Positions 20,801 to 31,900 of a DNA stretch of 64,000 bases are shown here, in pieces. Both the position numbers and the translations under genes were made by a program. The DNA lies in contig JAHDVF020000068.1 in assembly GCA_022606425.2 (NCBI GenBank), positions 806,001 to 870,000 of the forward strand. The letters run 5' to 3'. The notes beneath the pieces are model-generated. The model made no database searches and was not told where the DNA came from. It worked only from the letters and a program-made list of their open reading frames with translations. Positions within the stretch are counted from its first letter, which is position 1; every line of letters begins with the position of its first letter. This stretch comes from Lepidostoma basale. Its lineage: Eukaryota; Arthropoda; Insecta; Trichoptera; Lepidostomatidae.

Positions 20801-20872
20801 ACAGCAAATTACGATACTTTCCGTTCTCATGCCGACCCTTGCAGATCTGCAAAGATGATGAAAGCAATTACA

Positions 20873-20935
20873 AACCAACACGCCGTCTCTTCGAAGGGGT
20901 AAGCAGAAACAATGGACCCACAATGCTGCCGCACT
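20873..20935 (-). mobile_element. RTE LINE 3' end, 60 bp
   Basis: ACGCCGTCTCTTCGAAGGGG with the adjoining GTAAGCAG phrase. Confidence 0.5.
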
Positions 20936-21069
20936 TGAGATAAACGCATTAACTAGGGTTTGACGCTTTTCGAGAAAAACGCGTTTAAAGTTTTAATTTT
21001 AATTTGCTTGTATCTCAGGAACTAGATAAGATACCAACATGAAAATTGTACCAAAACAAAGAGAAAGGG

Positions 21070-21176
21070 TTTTTTATTGTATACAAATACTTGTAGACAA
21101 ATACTGGATTTTAACATATAATCTTAATAGATGGTGCTAGTGTAGATTGACCTAAAAAATGTGAAGTGTTCTTTAA
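21070..21176. mobile_element. Family A terminal fragment
   Basis: It holds GTATACAAATACTTGTAGAC and the GATGGTGCTAGTG interior, deleted between. Confidence 0.6.
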
Positions 21177-21500
21177 CATAACTAACTAACTAACCATCAC
21201 GCCATTTCCCCGGAGCTCTGAGAAATGCTCTGTCCTGGCATACCTCTCGGGCTTCCTCTACATTCATACATCGTACCATGAACGCACGTCGATTATTCCG
21301 ACTTCGAATGTGGCCGTCTTTTAGTAATTGATTAATTTGGTCATGCCATGTTTTCCTCGGTCGTCCTCGGCTTCTTTTTCCACTCACGCTGCTTGTGTAC
21401 AACTTTTTAACCATTCATCTCTCATCCATTCGTTCCATATGTCCAAACCATCTGAAGGATCCTTTCTTAATTTTATCCATGATGACATATTCTTTAACAT
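21177..21500 (-). mobile_element. RTE LINE 3' fragment
   Basis: Minus frame GKRSRGRPRKTWHDQINQLL. The last codons before the hairpin are deleted. Confidence 0.75.
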
Positions 21501-21598
21501 TTTATTTATTGTTATTAACTTTAACAAGTATTTTCAATATATTTTTGTCAGTATTATAAAATTCACATTTTTTATAATACCATTATGAAATTAAAATA

Positions 21599-21956
21599 TT
21601 TTGTTTTGAATGCACAAAAATACTTGTAGACAAATACTGGATTTTACCCATTGCGGGTTAATCATTTAAGGATTAATTGTATCTCAATAGATACATGTAA
21701 TCTTAATAGATGGCGCTAGCGTAGATTGAACTAAAAAATGTGAAGTGTTTCTCAACATTGAAGAATATGTACATCTTTCAAAAATTTGTCAGACGTGGTG
21801 ATCGTAAGAAATGCGGAATGGGGAATGTTGTTAACATAAAGCGATCGCTTAACCCAACCAATGACAGGTCATAACTCCTGTAAACGCCTCGACTACCATA
21901 TTCTGTTTCCCAAAAAACAATTTACCTCTTCGTCTCTATTGAGATACAATTGATCC
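21599..21956. mobile_element. Family A element
   Basis: 358 bp with TTAAAATA on both sides (21591-21598 and 21957-21964). It is of the AAAGCGATCGCTTAA subfamily. Confidence 0.7.
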
Positions 21957-22179
21957 TTAAAATAAGAGAAAGGGTTTTGGAATACTAAAAAATACAAACA
22001 TATATAAAAATAAAATATAGTGTACACATAATTTTAAAAAAGTACTTATCGCTAGCAGCCTCTAATACTTTTAGGCCATTATAACTAGTCATGAACGCAT
22101 CAACTACCCTATTTTATGCATTTATGCTTAGTAAATCAATTTAATGCATTTTATATAGTAAGCTTATACTTCGAAAAAA

Positions 22180-22546
22180 GCTAGAATGGCAGTGCACAAT
22201 GGTGTTCTTCTACCGACCCTTATGTATGGAAGCGAAGCATGGAACTGGCAAAAGAAGGATGAAAGTAGAATAAATGCAGTAGAAATGAGATCTCTTAGAC
22301 GAATGTGTAGATATTCTGTGTAAGATAGAGCGTCGAATGAAAATATAAGAAGTGAATGCGGTGCGAATGATGGTGTCATGAACAAAATAATGAAAGGATC
22401 ATTAAGATGGTTTGGACATATGGAAAGAATGAATGAAGAATGAATGGTAAAAAAATTATATGTTAATGATGTAAATGGTACCAGAAATAGAGGAAGACCG
22501 AGGAAAACGTGGCACGATCAAATAAATCAAATATTGAATATAAGTA
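22180..22546 (+). mobile_element. RTE LINE fragment
   Basis: The plus strand encodes MAVHNGVLLPTLMYGSEAWN and onward to NRGRPRKTWHDQINQIL with two stops. It lacks the 3' tail. Confidence 0.75.
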
Positions 22547-22674
22547 ACCGTGAATGTGTGGATACTCCTTTTAATACTACTTTTTTAACAAAAAACAAAC
22601 AAACAAACAAACAACTTACAAAAAAGTCAATTAATAAAAATATAACATTACTATAAAATAAGATAAAAACATCT

Positions 22675-23140
22675 TGAAAACAGACGGTTTCATTCGTACT
22701 AACTATAATATTTAATAAAGAGTTATACACACTTGTCTAAGAAATAATGCAATTAATAAATTCGAATACCTAAGAAATAAAACAATGGTGTTCTTCTACC
22801 GACCCTTTTGCATGGATCTAGCAAAAGAAGGATGAAAGTAGAATAAATGCAGTAGAAATGAGATCTCTTAGACGAATGTGTAGACACTCTGTGTATGATA
22901 GTGTCGAATGAAAATATAAGATGTGAATGCGGTGCGAATGATGGTGTTATGAACAAAATAATGAAAGGATTATTAAGATGGTTTGGACACATGGAAAGAA
23001 TGAATGTAGAAAGATTGGTAAATAAGTATATGTTAAAGATGTAAATGGAACTAGAAATAGAGGAAGACCGAGGAAATTGTGACACAATCAAATAAATCAA
23101 ATATTGAATGTCGGCGAAGAGTCAGAGAAATCGTCGCGCG
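22675..23140 (+). mobile_element. Chimeric hammerhead-end/RTE unit
   Basis: 22675-22785 (AAAACAGACGGTTTCATTCG and onward) is joined to an RTE fragment from 22786. The same junction recurs on the minus strand at 27415-27560. Confidence 0.6.
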
Positions 23141-23159
23141 AATTGTGAATATTATTTTC

Positions 23160-23575
23160 TTCTTCTTCCTTTGAAGGATAAAAGTAGAATAAATGCAGTT
23201 AAAATGAGATCTCTAAGACCAATGTGTGATAAATCTGTAGAATGTGAAATGCAAATACATATAAGAAGTGAATGCGGTGCGAATGAAAGTGTTATGAAAG
23301 GGTCGTTAAGATGGTTTGGACACATGGAAAGAATGAATGAAGAAAGATTGGTAAATTAGTTAATATGTTAATGATGTAAATGGAACTAGAAATAGAGGAA
23401 GGCTGAGGAAAACTTGGCACGATCAAATAATTCTAATGTTGAATGTCGGCCGAATGAAGTTATAAATGTTGAGAAAGCAAAGAAATATGTCAGGAAAGAA
23501 AAATGTGGCATTCCATCATTTCTGCCTACCCTTTCGAGGAGACTGCGTGATGGTTAGTTATTTAGTTAGTTAGTT
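23160..23575 (+). mobile_element. RTE LINE 3' fragment
   Basis: It reads MRSLRPMCDKSV, IRSECGANESVMKGSLRWFG and continues to a TTAGTTAGTTAG tail. Several frameshifts. Confidence 0.75.
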
Positions 23576-23582
23576 ATCGTGA

Positions 23583-23811
23583 CGACCTTCGTGGCAGAGT
23601 GGTTACGAGCTCTGACTTCCATGCCGAAGGTCCTGGGTTCGATTCCCGGCGATGGCAGTGTGATTGTCACACTGTCTTTGGTCTGGTGTAGAATTCACGT
23701 GACAATAAAATGGCGATAGATTGGCTACCTATCACATGTCACGAGAATCAATATAATAGCTAAAAAAATAAATATTGTATACTGTAATTGGGTCCAAACG
23801 ACCTGTTGTGT

Positions 23812-23843
<32 letters not shown>
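23583..23843 (+). mobile_element. tRNA-derived SINE with poly(A) end
   Basis: The head resembles a tRNA with A box TGGCAGAGTGG (23592-23602) and B box GGTTCGATTCC (23636-23646), 33 bases apart. The shared SINE body follows (TCTTTGGTCTGGTGTAGAAT). This copy ends differently from the others, in 28 consecutive A residues (23816-23843). Confidence 0.85.
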
Positions 23844-23846
<3 letters not shown>

Positions 23847-23849
23847 TCA

Positions 23850-24297
23850 CTGAAGTAAATATTTTCTACCCTTTAAAATTATCTACCCTTAATAAATTTT
23901 TTTTTTTGCGCACGTTCAAATCCCACAATTAACGAAACAAATTTGTTTTTCTTTTGTTTTCTACTCTACTGTCATACAACAATAATCAGAACCAAAATAA
24001 AAATTAGATTCAGAATCAGACCAAAATTTTAAGAAGTATTCCTCTTTCGCTCTCTTTTATTCAATGAATTCTCGCACCATTTCTTGATGACATTATGGTT
24101 TTTGCCTATTAATATTAAGAAATTATTAAAAATTAATTTAAAACTCTTTTCCGTGTTTTTGCACCACTTTAATTTTAAAATTCCATTGTTTTGGTCGTCA
24201 CAATATGATACTTAACATTATAAACTGTTACATTAAAATACATTGTTTTATGTATCACAATTGTATTTTCATAATACCAAAAAAATCAAGGATAAAA
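23850..24297. other. Unassigned AT-rich sequence
   Basis: Only a family 1 terminus (ATGTATCACAATTGTATTTT near 24250-24270) is recognisable. Confidence 0.35.
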
Positions 24298-24965
24298 ACA
24301 AATCAAATGAGTTTTTCCATCAATAGACATTACAAAATTAAGCTTTAATGCAAATATTGAGAACAGGTAGCGTTAAGAGCGTACTGCTGTACGGATGTGA
24401 GACTTGGAAATCTACCGCGGACGTTATTGGAAAACTCCAGGTGTTTATAAATAGGTGCCTTCGCTCAATATTTAAGATATATTGGCTCCAAACAGTGCTA
24501 AATGTCGTTCTCTGGACCATTGCAGGCGAAAAGCCAATTAGAAAACAGGTCGCTAGACGCAAAGGTCACACTCTGAGACGGAACCCAGCCAGCATCGCTC
24601 ACACTGGACTGGTCCCTTGTGGGGGGAAGGAGGAATCGAGGCTGACCTAGAGCCACTTTGAGAAGAACCCTGCAGGACGAGGTTAAAGCAGCGGGCCTCA
24701 CGGGCCATCACTGATGTTAGGCATCAGGCATGCGATTGAAACGGATGGAGAAGGTTCTTTGAAGCCCCAAGCACCACGGAGGTGTGACAGGACAAAAATA
24801 ATAAGAAGATGTGTGATACCAGAAACGCATGAGAGATGGTTCGACATTAGGAAGACAAAGTTTTGCCTTTTAAACGTACTTTCATTAATATGAAAGACGT
24901 CGATCTCCGAGGAGACCGCGTTCAGCAGATTAATTGCTCTTCCCACCGATGTCACCAGTGGGAGT
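24298..24965 (-). mobile_element. CR1-like LINE 3' end, split by another LINE
   Basis: 24298-24348 and 24810-24965 are the two halves of a minus-strand CR1-like 3' end. The 24348-24805 element lies between them. Confidence 0.65.
24348..24805 (+). pseudogene. LINE ORF C-terminus, fourth type
   Basis: It reads VLLYGCETWKSTADVIGKLQ, VFINRCLRSIF, WTIAGEKPI and GHTLRRNPASIA. This is the same type as 26586-26965 and ends GGACAAAAATAATAAG. Confidence 0.7.
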
Positions 24966-25354
24966 CATATTGAAGATTGTATAATTTATTGTATCTCCAA
25001 TATGAGCTGAAAAAATAGCCAACAGAAAGGTCCCCTGGATCTGGAGATAAGCGTTTTGTCCTCCAAACCACCACCCGGTTCAACAATAATATTAGTTTAA
25101 TTATTAAACATTAAAAAGGATCCAATGATGTATAGATTCCGAGAAGATTTTGCAAAAAATACCTATTTTATTGCTAGATATATGCTAGATAACGATATAT
25201 ATTTATGCTAGATAACCTTTAAAATAATTTTTTGTTTACATTATATTTCAGAAATAAATTAAACACTGAATTATTTTGGTTGTTCAATCATGGACTAATG
25301 GATGGAAAAAACAAAAAGGGGGACGCCAACCAAACGGACAAAAATATATCACTA

Positions 25355-25500
25355 ACTAACTAACTATCCATCACGCCGTCTCCCCGAAGGGGTAGGCAGA
25401 AACAATGGACTGCCACACTTTAACCGATGCGGCATTGCATCCTTCTCTTTTCGCCCCGTGTGATGTCATCTCCCGCGCACACTTCGATACTCCATTATTT
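25355..25500 (-). mobile_element. Short RTE-tailed element, partial
   Basis: TTAG-type tail at 25350-25370, RTE hairpin, and part of the shared body with an internal deletion. Confidence 0.6.
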
Positions 25501-25504
25501 GTAG

Positions 25505-25735
25505 TATCTTTTGAGAAAATAAACTGATTCGATTCGATTCACACACCGTGACATGCACACTCGTCGATTATTTCTACTTCGAACATGGCCGCCTTTCGGT
25601 AACTGATTAATTCGGTAATGCCATGTCCTCTTTGTCCTTCTTCTACAACTTTTTCCATTCACACTACTTATAAATCTCTTTAAGCATTCTTCTCTCATCC
25701 ATCCATCCGTTCCATATGTCCAAACAATCGTATCT
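25505..25735 (-). mobile_element. CR1-like terminus joined to RTE fragment
   Basis: 25505-25545 is a CR1-like 3' end (plus). 25545-25735 is a minus-strand RTE segment (KRTWHYRINQLPKGGHVRSR). Confidence 0.6.
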
Positions 25736-25779
25736 TGCCAACACGCTACCTAATAATATGTTATTATTCTATAGATTAC

Positions 25780-25960
25780 TAACTAACTAACCATCACGCC
25801 GTCTCCCCGAAAGGGTAGGCAGAAAGAATGGACTGTCACACTTTAATCGATGCGGCACTCCATCCTTCTCTTTTCGCCCCCGCGAGAGACGCGGTGTGAT
25901 GGGTTGCGAACCTCATCGCCACCAAAAGTCATCTCCCGCGCACACTTCGATTATCCACGT
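25780..25960 (-). mobile_element. Short RTE-tailed element
   Basis: CTAACTAACCATCACGCCGT then the shared body to the ATCTCCCGCGCACACTTCGA end. Confidence 0.65.
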
Positions 25961-26035
25961 CTAAAAAATAAATCAATTATAGATTATAAATTAATTATAG
26001 ATTACAATACTAGAAAATAAATTTTGGGAAGACTT

Positions 26036-26198
26036 TTGTTTGAGATGACTACTTTGCGAGTCAGAGAAATCTACGCGCGTGCATGACACGATATATGAAT
26101 GTTGAGGAAGCGAGAGAAATATGCCAGGAAAGAAAAGTGTGGCAGTCCATTCTTTCTGCCTACCCCTTCGGGGAGACAATGTGATTGATAGTTAGTTG
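26036..26198 (+). mobile_element. RTE LINE 3' end
   Basis: VRVREIYARVHDTIYEC and CQERKVWQSILSAYPFGET. Confidence 0.7.
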
Positions 26199-26199
26199 T

Positions 26200-26585
26200 C
26201 CTCATACTTAATACTAACATGGAGGCTATCCACGCCTACGCAACGGACCGAATTATTATGGAAATTAAATTATTATATAATTCAAAGCTATTATGATTTG
26301 TAGAAGCAGTCAGTTAATTGATCGCACAATATTCTCAAATGTCCGTAAGGTGTCAGCCTCGGTAAATAATTGTTCCATCTCAAGCCCTTGTGATGTCGTT
26401 AATATTAGTTACAGGGGAAGGGCGTAATATCGCGTGTCACCATAATCGCTTGAAACATCTAAAGAGATTCATCTTATTGTCATCAAATCTATGAGATCTG
26501 TTCCTGAAATTAATTGTGTAACTATATAACCTCACTTCTTACTCTTATCTTGAAAAAAAATAATAAAAAATTCATTCTTAACTAA
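26200..26585. other. L2-like scrap then unassigned sequence
   Basis: 26216-26252 is the reverse complement of the WNNL region at 6730-6760. The rest shows nothing. Confidence 0.4.
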
Positions 26586-26965
26586 CTTAGTTTCTCCCTC
26601 AATATTTAAAATCTATTGGCCCCAAACAGTGTCAAATGCCGCTCTCTGGACTATGGCAGGCGAAAAGCCAATTAGAGAACAGGTCCCTAGACCCAAATGG
26701 CAGTGGATCGGTCACACTCTGAGACGGAACCCAGCCTGCATCGCTCAGGGTGCACTAGACTGGTCCCCTATGGGGGGAAAGAGAAAGCGAGGCAGACCTA
26801 GAGCCACCTGGAGAAGAAACCTGCAGGACGAGGTTAAGGCGGCAGGCCTCACTTGGGATGATGTTAGTCTTCAGGCATGGGATAGAGTCGGGTGGAGACG
26901 GTTCCTTGAGGTCCTTTGCACCACTGAGGTGTGACAGGACAAAAAGAAGAAAAAGAAGAAGAACT
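26586..26965 (+). pseudogene. LINE ORF C-terminus, fourth type
   Basis: An intact 101-codon frame (26629-26934) reads WTMAGEKPIREQVPRPKWQW, IGHTLRRNPACIAQGALDWS and KRGRPRATWRRNLQDEVKAA. The stop is directly followed by GACAGGACAAAAAGAAGAAA, the tail. It is only the extreme C-terminus. Confidence 0.8.
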
Positions 26966-27437
26966 AACTAAGTAAACATCACACCGTCTCCCCGGAGGGG
27001 CAGGCGGAAAGAATGGAACGCCACACTGATCTGTCCCGACATACTTCACTCGATTCCTCAACATTCATACTCTCATCCTGACTCCTCACGTGGCTAACAT
27101 TGAATATTTGATTTATTTGATCGTGCCACGTTTTCCTCAGTCTTCCTCTATTTATAGTTCCATTTACATCGTAAACATATACTTTTTTTTTACCGTTCTT
27201 TATTCATACATTCATTCCATGTGTCCAACCCATCTTAATGATCCTTTCATTATTTTGTTCATAACACCATCATTCGCACTGCATTCACTTCTTATATTTT
27301 CATTCGACACTCTATCATACACAGAGTGTCCACACATTCGTCTAAGAGATCTCATTTCTACTGCAATTATTCTACTTTCATCCTTCTTTTGCTAGTTCCA
27401 TGCTTCGCTTCCATACATAAGGGTCGGTTGAAGAACA
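26966..27437 (-). mobile_element. RTE LINE 3' fragment, subfamily 1
   Basis: Minus-strand RTE relic from CTCCCCGGAGGGG to the NGVLQPTLMYGSEAW region. Confidence 0.75.
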
Positions 27438-27814
27438 CCATTGTTTTATTTCTTAGGTAGGTATTCGAATTTATTAATTGTATGATTTCTTAGACAAGTG
27501 TGTAAAACTCCTTTTTAAATATTATAGTTAGTACGAATAAAAAACGTCTGTTTTATAGAAATTTTTATCGTATTTTATAGTATTGTTATATTTTTTATAA
27601 TAAACTTTTTTATATGTTAAAAAAAACGTCATTCCTTCATTCAGTATCACAAATATAACGAGACATCGTATTTAAAAATATATAAAAAAATAACACACTT
27701 GTAAATTTGTATTTAGACCACTTCATTATTTTCAACAACAAATCAGTTTCGCTCCCGCCGGAACTGGAGAAAAAAATAATGTGTTCTAAATACAAATTTA
27801 CGAGTGTATTAATA
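27438..27814. repeat. Hammerhead-type inverted-repeat end and family 4 relative
   Basis: 27500-27560 matches the reverse complement of 22675-22740. 27690-27810 has arms TAAATTTGTATTTAGA and TCTAAATACAAATTTA around a decayed family 4 core (GAAACTGATTTG on the minus strand, CTGANGA lost). Confidence 0.45.
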
Positions 27815-27960
27815 TTATAAAGTGGCGATGAGGTTTGCAACCCATCACACCGCGTCTCCCGCGGAGGTGAAAGAGAAGGATGGAGTGCCCCATCGGTTAA
27901 AGTGTGGCAGTCCATTATTTCTGCCTACCCCTTCGGAGAGACGGCGGGATGATTAGTTAG
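27815..27960 (+). mobile_element. Short RTE-tailed element, 3' part
   Basis: GTGGCGATGAGGTTTGCAAC body, RTE 3' hairpin (CCCCTTCGGAG), GTTAG tail. Confidence 0.65.
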
Positions 27961-28440
27961 TTAGTTAATTATTAATATTATATTATAATTAAAATATTTT
28001 TATTTATCATATTTCAATTTAATAACTGAATTACGTTTAAAGTTCATACAACCTACTTTTTTAGTTTCTAAAACCGTTATCCATTTTTTTTTTTCAAAAC
28101 AGCGGTTTGACTTGTCTTGCCTTACTAGAGTACCTAAATATAAATATTTCTTTTTTATTTAAAACCGTTTTTTTATAATGTCGTACTATTACGATATATA
28201 TGTAAATATTATTTCTTTAACCGCTGGATTTAAAATACCGATTTGATATGGTAACATTATATAAATATATTCATCTATAAAATAAGTTAAGTACCTACCG
28301 ATGAGTTTTTATTTTGCTGACATTTTGCAGAATAAAAGCAATTTTAAGAATAATTACAAGATCATAAATGAGATAAAATTTATTGATGACCGAGGTATTA
28401 GTTTTGTAAAACTCTATAATTAACTTTATAATAGTAAACA
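27961..28440. other. Unassigned AT-rich sequence
   Basis: Nothing recognised. Confidence 0.35.
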
Positions 28441-28705
28441 CGATTGTTTAGTGGTTTTACTTGGATTGAATTTATATAAATTTAATAAACTATGACCAAT
28501 TTGTTTCGCCTTGGCATTCTCAAACTGAACGTAATCGCCAAACAGTGTGTCCTTATATTGAATTTAATATAAGAACACACAGTTTGGCGATTAGGTTCGG
28601 TCTGAGGATGCCCTCGCAAGGCGAAACAAATTTGTCACAATTTATATAATTTATATAAATTCAATCCAAGTAAAAACACTTAACGATCGTGTTTACTATT
28701 ATAAG
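28440..28705. mobile_element. Inverted-repeat element with hammerhead ends (family 2)
   Basis: The arms (about 28440-28570 and 28560-28700) contain ATTGAATTTATATAAATT and its complement, and ACACGATTGTTTA / AACGATCGTGTTTA. The centre is TATTGAATTTAATA. The plus arm has the intact core at 28602-28636; the minus arm core is decayed (TTGAGAA). Confidence 0.65.
28602..28636 (+). ncRNA. Hammerhead-like motif, family 2
   Basis: CTGAGGA 28602-28608, extra T 28609, stem II GCC (28610-28612) with GGC (28620-28622), GAAAC 28623-28627, palindromic stem III ACAAATTTGT (28626-28635), C 28636 as the GTC site. Stem I is short. Confidence 0.55.
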
Positions 28706-28894
28706 TTAAGAGATAAAATTTATTTAACGATACACATTAGGTATTAATATGTATAAAATTAACCATAATCCAAAATTTTAACTATTTTATTTTAAGTAAA
28801 AATCATCAATACGTTATTACAAAATATTATTTATTTTTTCTTGAACAATAATGTCAAACTCCATATTAAATAATTAAAACGAATGGAAACGTCG

Positions 28895-29040
28895 GTTTTG
28901 TAGAATAACTATATCTAGTTTTATTATATTTAATGGGAATGACATGTTTCGCCCTTCGTTTGATAATGCCTTAGAAGGGCAAACATGTCATTCCCATAAA
29001 ATATAATAAAACTTCTAGAAAACCGACGTATTCATTCGTG
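28895..29040. mobile_element. Inverted-repeat element (family 6)
   Basis: The arms include AAAACGTCGGTTTT/AAAACCGACGTATT and GGGAATGACATGTTTCGCCC / GGGCAAACATGTCATTCCC. The minus arm keeps GAAACATGTC; the plus arm has TTGATAA, T, GCC. Both cores are decayed. Confidence 0.55.
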
Positions 29041-29259
29041 TTAATTACAACATATTGTGTTTAGTTAGTAGAGTTTTAATCCATATATTACAATAATCAT
29101 TTTATTTGTACATAATATAATGTGTAGTGATATATTATATTACAACGAACTTATTTAATTATTATTAAAAACGCTTACCTTTGAAGTTTTCTTAAAGCTG
29201 TAAACACCGCGGCTTTTGCTCTCGGCTCCCACAAACTTATTTCGTCAAAACAAATCAGA

Positions 29260-29620
29260 TATACCATGCGGTCCAAATATCATTTTATTCAAACAAAGCG
29301 CGCGAAAATGTCCAAAATGGCGCACCACCGAAGGCCGGAAAAATCGCGGGAACCGTCGAAAATTGGCGGGAAGGCGGCGATGACGTAATGAAACTCTATC
29401 GGAGCGGGGCGAGCGCCGCGGAGCTGTTTCCCCCGCGAGGGCTGACAGTCAAATGTGATGGTAATCCCGGTCGGGGGATGCGGTCCGCGGTAGGTACCGA
29501 TTATAATACATACGTACAGATGCTAGGTACCTACCCACCGCTAGACAAGGGTGCACCTGATGATAGCACGGCGCTCACCGCACACACGCGCGGATTCGGA
29601 GTAAGTACTTAACTAACAGT
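29260..29620 (+). promoter_or_regulatory. CpG-rich promoter / candidate first exon
   Basis: The most GC- and CpG-rich block of the left half. It has GCGCGCGAAAA (29298-29308), AAAATGGCGC, TCGCGGGAA, TTGGCGGGAA (29363-29372, E2F-like), and TGACGTAA (29381-29388, CRE/ATF-like). An ATG at 29388 opens 71 codons in phase up to a strong splice donor GTAAGT at 29601-29606. The 71-residue peptide (MKLYRSGASAAELFPPRGL...) has no recognised domain. It could be the first exon of a gene to the right or only a 5' UTR exon. Confidence 0.4.
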
Positions 29621-29745
29621 GCATGATTTCAATACTAGGCGGCGCTCCCCCTATTTTTGAATAATATTGATGTTCCTAAAAGTGTTCGAATTTATGGCTA
29701 GTTTGAAATGTCACATTTTTATATTTTTTCTTTAAACATACAATA

Positions 29746-30453
29746 TCTTAAATATCTTTTTCTATAAACATAAAATGCTTAAAATCCAATCTTCATAGTT
29801 GGCGTTAGTATTTCGATTAAAACTACCATGTGAAGTGTAGTGTTACAGATTAACATATACGAGGGTATTATTTGCAAACCGGGCAAACTCCACCAACAAT
29901 CAAAAGTGAGATATGAATTGGGTCTTATTCATAATACATTTGCACACAATTTTATTTATTTTCAGTTTCAAATTCGGCTTCATTCTGAAGAATTTTGCTA
30001 TTAAAATATAGGGTTTGTTGCAAACATGGCAACCTCCACTTGAGTGTTGCAAAGCTGGCAAACTCCAAAATGAAATTCATTATTTTACTTTAATTATCAA
30101 CATAATGATGATTATTTCATGGCTGATTACTTTTAAAAACTAACTGGTTGAGATGAAAAAAATAAATATCGTAAAAAAGCGCATTTTATTAGCGTATCAG
30201 TTTTTTGCGATTAACTCAAAACATCAAATGATGGAGTTTGCCAGGTTTGCAACTAATACCCTCATATGCAACTTCCAAAAATTTGTTATACATGGTGATC
30301 ATAAGAAAATGTGGAATGGGGAATGTTGTATTACATAAAGCGTGCGCTTAACCCAACCAATGACAGGTCATAAGTCCTGTAAACACCCCGATCACCATAT
30401 TCTATTTCCAATAATTTGCATCTTCGTCTCTATTGAGATACAATTAATCCTTG
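29746..30453. mobile_element. Family A element carrying a nested TIR element
   Basis: Flanked by the 11-bp duplication AACATACAATA (29735-29745 and 30454-30464). It is split internally by the TA-flanked element 29860-30264. Confidence 0.8.
29860..30264. mobile_element. Tc1/mariner-type MITE nested in family A
   Basis: 405 bp, TA duplicated on each side (29858-29859 and 30265-30266). Terminal repeats CGAGGGTATTA and TAATACCCTCA have one mismatch. Subterminal repeats are GCAAACCGGGCAAACTCC and GGAGTTTGCCAGGTTTGC. No transposase. Confidence 0.8.
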
Positions 30454-30479
30454 AACATACAATAGTTTTATTTAAACTG

Positions 30480-30720
30480 TCAATGAATAAACTTTGTTTT
30501 TTGTATCACAATTGTATTTTATTTTTAAAGATTCGAAAAATCACGAAAATTTGACATTTGATATATTATTGTAACACCTGATGATGTCAACATAGGTTGA
30601 TGAAACAGCTGTCGCGTAAAATAAAATACAATTGTGATACAAAAACAAAGTTTATTCATTAACAGTTTAAAATGGCACCTATCATAGTGTTTCGGCCAAA
30701 ACAATAAACTATTTAATAGT
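30480..30720 (+). mobile_element. Family 1 hammerhead element, single arm
   Basis: It is bounded by the TGTATCACAATTGTATTTTA and AACAGTTTAAAATGGCACC ends and carries the core at 30578-30613. Confidence 0.6.
30578..30613 (+). ncRNA. Hammerhead-like motif, family 1
   Basis: CTGATGA 30578-30584, extra T, stem II GTCAAC/GTTGAT (one G-T wobble), GAAAC 30602-30606, ACAGCTGT, C 30613. Confidence 0.5.
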
Positions 30721-31100
30721 TTTATTGTTTTGCCATGAGTAGAAAACTCATTATGGGACAAAAAATATAAGTTAGAGAAATTCAGAAAATAGTATTATAA
30801 TAGAAATAAAACTAAAACATTTTACATTATTTACATTTTGTTACTTTATAAAATGTAAATCTTATATTATTTCATCATTTTCATATATCATAAAATTACG
30901 ATATTTAAAAGACATAAAAAAACATATTTAAATTGTGAATTCCATTGAATTAATAGTATTCACTATATAAAAATAAAAAATAAAAACAATAAAAAAATAA
31001 TTATTTCATACAATTGCACTTTTTTAAAGACTAACACCAAGGATTTCAAATAATGGTATTAGAAATTATTTTACAATCTTCAACATAAGCAGAAAATAGC
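30721..31100. other. Unassigned AT-rich sequence
   Basis: Nothing recognised. Confidence 0.35.
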
Positions 31101-31114
31101 TCATTATTATAAAG

Positions 31115-31195
31115 AAGGGATCTGGTCGTGCCCAGGCTTGAACCCATGTCCACTGGATCAGGAGCCAAGCGTTCTATCCCCTAGACACGTTAACA
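31115..31195 (-). repeat. tRNA-like SINE head
   Basis: The reverse complement reads TGTCTAGGGGATAGAACGCT then ATGGGTTCAAGCCTGG, matching pol III A-box and B-box spacing. It does not fold as a complete tRNA by eye, so it is a tRNA-derived SINE head or pseudogene. Confidence 0.45.
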
Positions 31196-31900
31196 AAGTT
31201 AATTTCAAATGTGACACTGTATTTCTAATAGAATTTATATTAAATTTTAACTCAACTTCCATTAAATTAAACTTAATCATCATATCAAACAGTTTTTAAT
31301 TTTACACAATTGCAAATGGTATGAAATATGAAACACAGTTAGATAAAAAGTCAAAATAATGACCAGGTATTTTTAATAGCATATATCTATATCTAATCAT
31401 ATACATAAATAAACAAACACAAACACGTACATACACTTAAATTTAAACACACAAGTACATATCACGCCAAATTACGTCAAATCACACCAAAATGACATTA
31501 CAGAGAAATACCTAAAGCATTACATTACAGAGAAATATATTAGAGGAAAATACTTTTAAGAAAAGTATATTATATTAAATAAATAAGTTTTTTTCCTGTT
31601 CTATTTATCGCATAATTATTATATACATAATCTCAATGTTACAGTCATTTATGTTTATTTATTCAAACTTATGTTATTTTAAGATTTACTATTTGTTTGT
31701 ATATAAATATGTAATAATCAATATATTACTTGTATGATACGGAACACTATTGTGAATGTGTCAAATAAATAAATAATTTAAAAAAAAAAACTTTGTTAGA
31801 GATTCAATCATAGAAATAAGGAAACGTAAACGTAGAATTCCAATGTAAAAACTTTGTAATTGAAAAACAATCCTGTTTATGTTTCACTTTTAATTTATTG
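31196..31900. other. Unassigned AT-rich sequence
   Basis: It has LINE-tail-like (AAAT)n at 31768-31790. No coding content. Confidence 0.35.

Noticed and set aside
23583..23655. Functional tRNA gene
   Set aside because: A and B boxes are good, but the acceptor ends do not pair and the body continues into a repeated SINE sequence present four times.
23816..23843. 28-base A tract as an assembly gap or gene-end marker
   Set aside because: It lies exactly at the 3' end of a SINE copy, as expected of a retroposon.
24348..24805. Craniofacial-development-like or endonuclease-reverse-transcriptase host gene
   Set aside because: Such names are given to LINE fragments in insect annotations. Only the C-terminal LINE segment is present, with a tail.
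30153..30338. 61-codon ORF as a small gene
   Set aside because: It spans the right end of a MITE into family A and has no protein features.
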